NCBI RefSeq assembly: GCF_022458745.1
Contig: NZ_JAJJJF010000001.1
Coordinates: 868,001 to 932,000 of the forward strand
From: Bacillus piscicola
Lineage (GTDB): Bacteria > Bacillota > Bacilli > Bacillales > Marinococcaceae
Length of the DNA stretch: 64,000 nt
Direction of reading: 5' to 3'
In this document: positions 60,090 to 64,000 of the stretch, in pieces
Position numbering within the stretch: position 1 is the first letter of the stretch
Layout of the letters: every line of letters starts with the position of its first letter
Notes under the pieces: generated by a model
Told to the model about the DNA's origin: nothing
What the model saw: only the letters and a program-made list of their open reading frames with translations
The model's database searches: none
Translations under genes and position numbers: made by a program

Positions 60090-61340
60090 ATGAAACGAAT
60101 CAAAAAATCATATAAAAAATGGAAGAAGAAGTGGAAAAAGAAGTGGAATAAAAAATGGAACAAAAGGGTGAACAAAATAAGGAAATCCAAAACGGTACGA
60201 GGATGGTACCAGAGGGTGTTTGGATTGGTGGGGAAATTGCCGAAAAAAGAAATCATCGTATTTGAGAGTTTTCTAGGAAAACAATACAGTTGTAACCCAC
60301 GGGCCATTTATGAGTTGTTACAAGAGCAGGACCGTGACTTCACTTATTATTGGAGTGTCGATCACCGTTTTAAATCTCGCTTTGAGAAGCATGGTGTTCG
60401 AACAATTCAGCGCTTTTCGATAAAGTGGTTCATCGTGATGATGAGGGCGAAATATTGGGTATTTAACAGCCGGCTGCCGTACTGGATTCCTAAGCCTGCT
60501 GATACCGTTTATTTACAGACATGGCACGGCACCCCGTTAAAGAAACTGGCGCTTGATATGGATGAAGTACTCATGCCGGGCACCACAACGGAGATGTATA
60601 AACGAAATTTCGTGACGGAAGCAAGCAGGTGGGACTATCTCGTCTCGCCAAATCCGTATTCTTCGGAAATATTCACAAGAGCATTTGACTTTCAGCACGA
60701 GCTGTTAGAGACTGGTTATCCGCGCAATGATTATTTGTTTCAATATGAAGATAGTGATGTACAAAGGGTAAAAGAGACTCTTGGCATTCCAGAAGACAAA
60801 AAAGTGATTTTATATGCACCAACGTGGCGGGATAATGAATATCACTTTATCGGGAAGTACAAGTTTGCCATCCAGATGGACCTTGAACGGATGGAAGAAG
60901 AACTTGGAGATGAATATGTTATTGTGATGCGGCTTCATTATTTAGTATCCGACAAGCTCAACCTGAAAGACTTCAAGAGCTTTGCTGTAGATGCCTCCAA
61001 TTATCCGGACATCCGTGAGCTTTACATTATTAGTGACTTATTAATCACGGACTATTCGTCGGTGATGTTTGACTACGGGGTTCTGCAGCGGCCGATGATA
61101 TTTTATGTGTACGATATTGACAGCTATCGGGATCAGCTTCGCGGCTTTTATTTTGACTTTGAAAAGGAAGCACCAGGACCGCTCGTACGAACCACAGAAG
61201 AGATTATCGACAATGTGAAAGATGCCGACAAAATCCGAATTGATTATCAACAGCAAGTGGAATGGTTTGAGGAAACATTTCATTCCCTAGAAGACGGACA
61301 CGCGGCTGAACGTGTGGTCGAGCGTGTGTTTGGCAGATAA
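60090..61340 (+). CDS. CDP-glycerol glycerophosphotransferase (TagB/TagF family) with Trp/Lys repeat helix
   Basis: A 416-residue teichoic-acid polymerase or primase. The catalytic domain carries YLQTWHGTPLKKL, ASRWDYLVSPNPYSS, ETGYPRNDYLF, YAPTWRDNEY and ITDYSSVMFDYGV, all TagB/TagF hallmarks including the catalytic His pair. The N-terminus is unusual: Trp at 11, 15, 19 and 23 separated by Lys/Asn, encoded by a 12-bp tandem repeat (60120-60179), predicted to lie on the membrane face. It transfers glycerol phosphate from CDP-glycerol to the growing chain. Length fits TagB better than the longer TagF. No convincing ribosome site close to the ATG. Confidence 0.9.
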   Translation: MKRIKKSYKKWKKKWKKKWNKKWNKRVNKIRKSKTVRGWYQRVFGLVGKLPKKEIIVFESFLGKQYSCNPRAIYELLQEQDRDFTYYWSVDHRFKSRFEKHGVRTIQRFSIKWFIVMMRAKYWVFNSRLPYWIPKPADTVYLQTWHGTPLKKLALDMDEVLMPGTTTEMYKRNFVTEASRWDYLVSPNPYSSEIFTRAFDFQHELLETGYPRNDYLFQYEDSDVQRVKETLGIPEDKKVILYAPTWRDNEYHFIGKYKFAIQMDLERMEEELGDEYVIVMRLHYLVSDKLNLKDFKSFAVDASNYPDIRELYIISDLLITDYSSVMFDYGVLQRPMIFYVYDIDSYRDQLRGFYFDFEKEAPGPLVRTTEEIIDNVKDADKIRIDYQQQVEWFEETFHSLEDGHAAERVVERVFGR

Positions 61341-61369
61341 CGGAACGTGAGAAAAAGAGGGAATGGGTA

Positions 61370-62176
61370 ATGAATTCTGTTTTAAAGATTGTGAAAGAAC
61401 TCTGGCAAAATGTATACCTAATTAACCGTCTTGCCTTATATGAAATCAAGATTAAAAACAAAAATAATTATCTAGGAGCAGCTTGGGAACTCATCACCCC
61501 TGTTTTTTTCATTGCCATTTATTGGTTTGTATTTGGATATGGGATCCGCAGTAATGAAGATGTTGGGGGCATTCCTTTCTTTGATTGGATGATTGCGGCG
61601 ATTACGATTTGGTTTTTTGTCCAGCCGGCGATCACTCAAGGCTCTAAAGCCATTTATACGAAAATCCGAATGGTCTCGAAAATGAGTTTTCCAACGAGTG
61701 CCATTCCCGCATATGTCGTCGTGTCCAAGCTATATCCGCAGCTTGTTCTATTCGGAATTATCCTTGTCTACTTTCAATTTACCGGTTATCCGGTAACGAT
61801 TTATTATGCACAACTTCCGTATTTTGTGTTTAGTATGGTTGCTCTCGTAATTGCGTTTGTACTTATTACATCAACAATTACTACTGCCTTTCGAGACGTA
61901 CAAATGTTTATTCAGTCTACTGTTCGTGTCCTTCTCTATATTACGCCCTTTTTATGGGTGACCGAGACATTGCCGGATTTCGTGGAAAAATTTATGAAAG
62001 TAAATCCGCTTCATTATCTCGTAGAAGGATATCGAGCGGCCATCTTTGGTGAATCATGGTACTTTATAGAGCACTGGGAGTACACACTTTATTTTTGGGG
62101 ATTGGTGTTTGTGCTGTTTTTTATCGGGGCTGTCCTGCATGTTCGTTTCCGCAGGCATTTTATTGATCTCTTATAA
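61370..62176 (+). CDS. tagG: Teichoic acid ABC exporter permease TagG
   Basis: A 268-residue ABC-2 type permease with six helices. The N-terminal KNKNNYLGAAWELITPVFFIAIYWFVFG segment and WFFVQPAITQGSKAIYTKIRMVSKMSFP are typical of TagG/TarG. Together with the next gene product it moves finished polymer from the inner to the outer leaflet. AGAGGGAATGGGTA precedes the ATG. Confidence 0.95.
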   Translation: MNSVLKIVKELWQNVYLINRLALYEIKIKNKNNYLGAAWELITPVFFIAIYWFVFGYGIRSNEDVGGIPFFDWMIAAITIWFFVQPAITQGSKAIYTKIRMVSKMSFPTSAIPAYVVVSKLYPQLVLFGIILVYFQFTGYPVTIYYAQLPYFVFSMVALVIAFVLITSTITTAFRDVQMFIQSTVRVLLYITPFLWVTETLPDFVEKFMKVNPLHYLVEGYRAAIFGESWYFIEHWEYTLYFWGLVFVLFFIGAVLHVRFRRHFIDLL

Positions 62177-62216
62177 AGACAGCGTTCAAGTATGTTTACT
62201 ATAGAAGGGATAGATA

Positions 62217-63023
62217 ATGACGAAAGCGATCGTTGCGAAACATATAACAAAAAAGTTTAAGCTGTATGCTAACCAATCAGAGCGAATCAAGGACTTGTTT
62301 CTGCCGCGAAGTTACGGAGAAGAATTTTTTGCTTTACGGGATGTTTCTTTTGAAGCGGACAAAGGAGACATTGTCGGACTTATCGGCGTCAATGGATCGG
62401 GGAAGTCAACGCTTTCTAACATTATAGCTGGCATTGTCCCGGAAACGAGCGGGGAAATCCAAATTAACGGAGAGACCGCGATCATTGATGTCTCCGCCGG
62501 TCTTAACAACAAGTTGACAGGAAGAGAAAATATCAACTTGAAATGCTTGATGCTCGGGTTTACGAGAAAAGAGATTAATGAATTAATGCCGGAGATTATT
62601 GAGTTTGCCGAGTTGGAGGCTTTCATTGATCAGCCGGTAAAATCGTATTCCAAGGGAATGAAATCTAGACTTGGATTTTCCATTAACGCCAGTATCAATC
62701 CGGATATTTTTATTGTAGACGAAGCATTATCGGTAGGTGATAAGGCTTTCGCAAAAAAAAGTCTTGAGAAAATGCACGAATTCAAAGAGGATGGCAAAAC
62801 GATGTTTTTCGTCAGTCACTCCACGAGCCAGATCAAAGATTTTTGCAACAAAGCGCTTTGGCTGGAATTTGGGGAAGAAAAGGCATTCGGAGAAATGGAA
62901 GAAGTCGTGGAAAAATACGAAAAGTTTCTTAAGAAATATAACGGCTGGTCGAAAAAGCAACGTAAGAAATTCAGACAGGAAGGGTTTGCGCGCCAAAAGC
63001 AGCCCGACAACGTGCTCGTATAA
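62217..63023 (+). CDS. tagH: Teichoic acid ABC exporter ATPase TagH
   Basis: A 268-residue ABC ATPase. Walker A GVNGSGKST at 57-65, signature YSKGMKSRL near 143-151, Walker B IFIVDEALSVGD near 163-174, and the switch His in FFVSHSTSQI. The polymer-exporter subfamily mark SAGLNNKLTGRENI is present. It powers TagG. It lacks the long C-terminal extension of B. subtilis TagH (527 residues) and so resembles the short TarH of staphylococci. A terminator closes the cluster. Confidence 0.95.
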   Translation: MTKAIVAKHITKKFKLYANQSERIKDLFLPRSYGEEFFALRDVSFEADKGDIVGLIGVNGSGKSTLSNIIAGIVPETSGEIQINGETAIIDVSAGLNNKLTGRENINLKCLMLGFTRKEINELMPEIIEFAELEAFIDQPVKSYSKGMKSRLGFSINASINPDIFIVDEALSVGDKAFAKKSLEKMHEFKEDGKTMFFVSHSTSQIKDFCNKALWLEFGEEKAFGEMEEVVEKYEKFLKKYNGWSKKQRKKFRQEGFARQKQPDNVLV

Positions 63024-63038
63024 TAGAAGACAAAGAAG

Positions 63039-63090
63039 AAAGGGCTGTCCCGGCCGGGGTTATCACCCGCTTTTGGGACAGCCCTTTTCT
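63039..63090 (+). terminator. Terminator of the tag cluster
   Basis: AAAGGGCTGTCCC (63039-63051) and GGGACAGCCCTTTT (63075-63088) form a 13-bp stem. Confidence 0.9.
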
Positions 63091-63142
63091 AATTAATGGT
63101 TATTTGAATTTTCTCAAATCAAAACCAGCTGCTGTTGCGAGT

Positions 63143-63340
63143 TTACTTCTCCCAGTCAGAAAAGACTCCACTGCCGTTACAGCCCGCACAATCGAGCGGG
63201 GACGCGTGCAAATAGTCGCCTGACATAATGGTAAAACCTTTCCCGCGGCAATCCGGACATTTCCCTTCGACTCTCATTTTGTCTATTTTCTGCTCATACT
63301 TTTCCTGTCTCCAATCCTTAAACGACTGCCACACATTCAT
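63143..63340 (-). CDS. YuiA-like small zinc-ribbon protein
   Basis: A 65-residue protein. MNVWQSFKDWRQEKYEQKID is a charged helix, followed by two CxxCxGxG-type knuckles, CPDCRGKGF and CAGCNGSGVF, as in the DnaJ zinc domain and B. subtilis YuiA. It probably binds one zinc. GGTGGTGATAAG before the ATG sets the start; the longer open frame to 63436 is not supported. Confidence 0.75.
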   Translation of the reverse strand: MNVWQSFKDWRQEKYEQKIDKMRVEGKCPDCRGKGFTIMSGDYLHASPLDCAGCNGSGVFSDWEK

Positions 63341-63757
63341 CTTATCACCACCATACCTATAAAAATTTTGTAATAGTATGTGGAGGTTGCTGTATTTTAT
63401 ACTATGCACCTTACTATATCCATTTTCCACAGACACATTTTTTGTGTATAATGATTACAGGAACTTTTGATTGCGCTTACATTTTAAATTTATTATATTG
63501 TGAAAAAGAGAGGAGGCGACAGGTTTGAACTCCCTTGCATGGAAAAGGTAGAATTTCTCTGCCTACTCTGTAAGTAGTCTTGATACATACTAACTTTATT
63601 AAAAACGCATACTGAACGGTAGCAAGTAACAAAAGGAACTGGGTACAGTAATTCAAACAAGGAAAAGTAAAAGATCATGTAGAATTAACGTAATACGTGA
63701 AAAGGTCTTGTTTTGTCAAGAAAATGTATTATCATAATATCTAAAGGGGGGCTACAT
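63341..63757 (+). other. Gap with two or three promoter candidates upstream of the last gene
   Basis: TTGCGC (63471-63476), 17 bases, TATATT (63494-63499) is the best promoter; TATAAT at 63447-63452 and TTGTCA (63713-63718) with AATATC (63736-63741) are others. A transcript from the first would carry about 250 bases of leader containing an eight-codon frame with a good ribosome site (63525-63551). No known riboswitch was recognised. Confidence 0.4.
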
Positions 63758-64000
63758 ATGAGTGAGCCGAACATGGATAGCGGACAACTTGCCGAAATGA
63801 TGCCAGAATTAGAGGTACAGGTGTATGAGTACATGAAAAAGGTGTACGATGAACTGGCAGAAGCCGGCGAGAAATATGATGAAGCGAAAAACGATACGTA
63901 TGCGGAACAGAAAGCAAGTAGGCGTTTTAACGTAACAGCCGAAGAAGCCGCTAAAATATACGCAAAAGCAGAATCACAGTTGCGCAGGCGCGACCTGAAA
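63758..64000 (+). CDS. Unknown helical protein, 5' part (runs off the window)
   Basis: The ATG follows AAAGGGGGG. The visible 81 residues start MSEPNMDSGQLAEMMPELEV and are acidic and helical (VYEYMKKVYDELAEAGEKYD, then AEEAAKIYAKAESQLRRRD). It may be a coiled-coil cytosolic protein. The 3' end is outside the window, so no family call is made. Confidence 0.7.
   Translation, partial: MSEPNMDSGQLAEMMPELEVQVYEYMKKVYDELAEAGEKYDEAKNDTYAEQKASRRFNVTAEEAAKIYAKAESQLRRRDLK

Noticed and set aside
61641-61657. 17-base identity between tagG and the IS-end repeat at 34687
   Set aside because: It lies inside conserved TagG coding sequence (KAIYTK) and nothing around it matches; treated as chance.
63525-63551. 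Eight-codon frame with GAGGAGG site (leader peptide?)
   Set aside because: No attenuator hairpin or run of regulatory codons accompanies it, so a leader-peptide function cannot be supported.

Overview
The window comes from a low-to-mid GC, endospore-forming, motile member of the Bacillaceae. It carries a spore-germination operon, spore coat genes (cotA, cotO, cotZ), two chemoreceptors (one with a SigD-type promoter), Bacillus-style promoters and ribosome sites, and a block of about 20 kb in the same order as the Bacillus subtilis yjbC-to-yjcF region. No rRNA, tRNA or CRISPR array was seen, and there is no intact mobile element or recognisable defence island.

Layout. 1-13.6 kb is transporter-rich: a cation exchanger under a manganese (yybP-ykoY) riboswitch, an MDR-family reductase, two MFS pumps, a MATE pump, an NCS2 permease, and a two-component system followed by an MMPL exporter and a four-helix oxidase-like protein. 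A 52-bp-period degenerate tandem repeat fills the gap before the MATE gene. 13.9-18.1 kb is a gerK-type germinant receptor operon in the order A-C-small-B. 18-23.5 kb holds a DMT exporter and the spore laccase cotA between two paralogous MFS genes. 23.7-28 kb holds a YciI protein, a chemoreceptor, an HD phosphohydrolase and a secreted glycosidase-like protein.

28.1-42.97 kb is the conserved core: yjbC, spx, mecA, coiA, pepF, spxH, yjbI, a lytic transglycosylase, yjbK, yjbL, relQ, nadF, yjbO, prpE and fabI. It links Spx and ClpXP-adaptor stress control, competence, alarmone synthesis, NADP supply and fatty-acid synthesis. Candidate operators support this: a PerR-like box at spx and a FapR box at fabI. 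Two decayed IS1182-type elements (about 34.3-34.8 and 43.6-44.1 kb) interrupt the block. Beyond the second lie several lineage-specific genes, then cotO, cotZ and yjcF.

48.3-59.2 kb is mixed housekeeping: yutG-type phosphatase, fumarase, a chemoreceptor, a 2-hydroxyacid dehydrogenase, a LexA-controlled Y-family polymerase, a TatD hydrolase, a YitW-type Fe-S protein, several very small proteins, a YihY membrane protein and a SprT-like protein. 59.5-63.0 kb is a teichoic-acid cluster (tagD, a TagB/TagF-family polymerase, tagG, tagH) that makes CDP-glycerol, builds polyglycerol phosphate and exports it. The window ends inside an unidentified coding region.

I found no wholly new multi-gene system. 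The best leads are the 52-bp repeat with exact phase, the Mn riboswitch on a CaCA exchanger, a Trp-every-four-residues helix on the teichoic acid polymerase, the cotA/MFS sandwich, a promoter followed at once by a terminator before the dehydrogenase gene, and a set of very small genes with good ribosome sites. All identifications rest on reading the sequence and on recalled family features; no database search was run.
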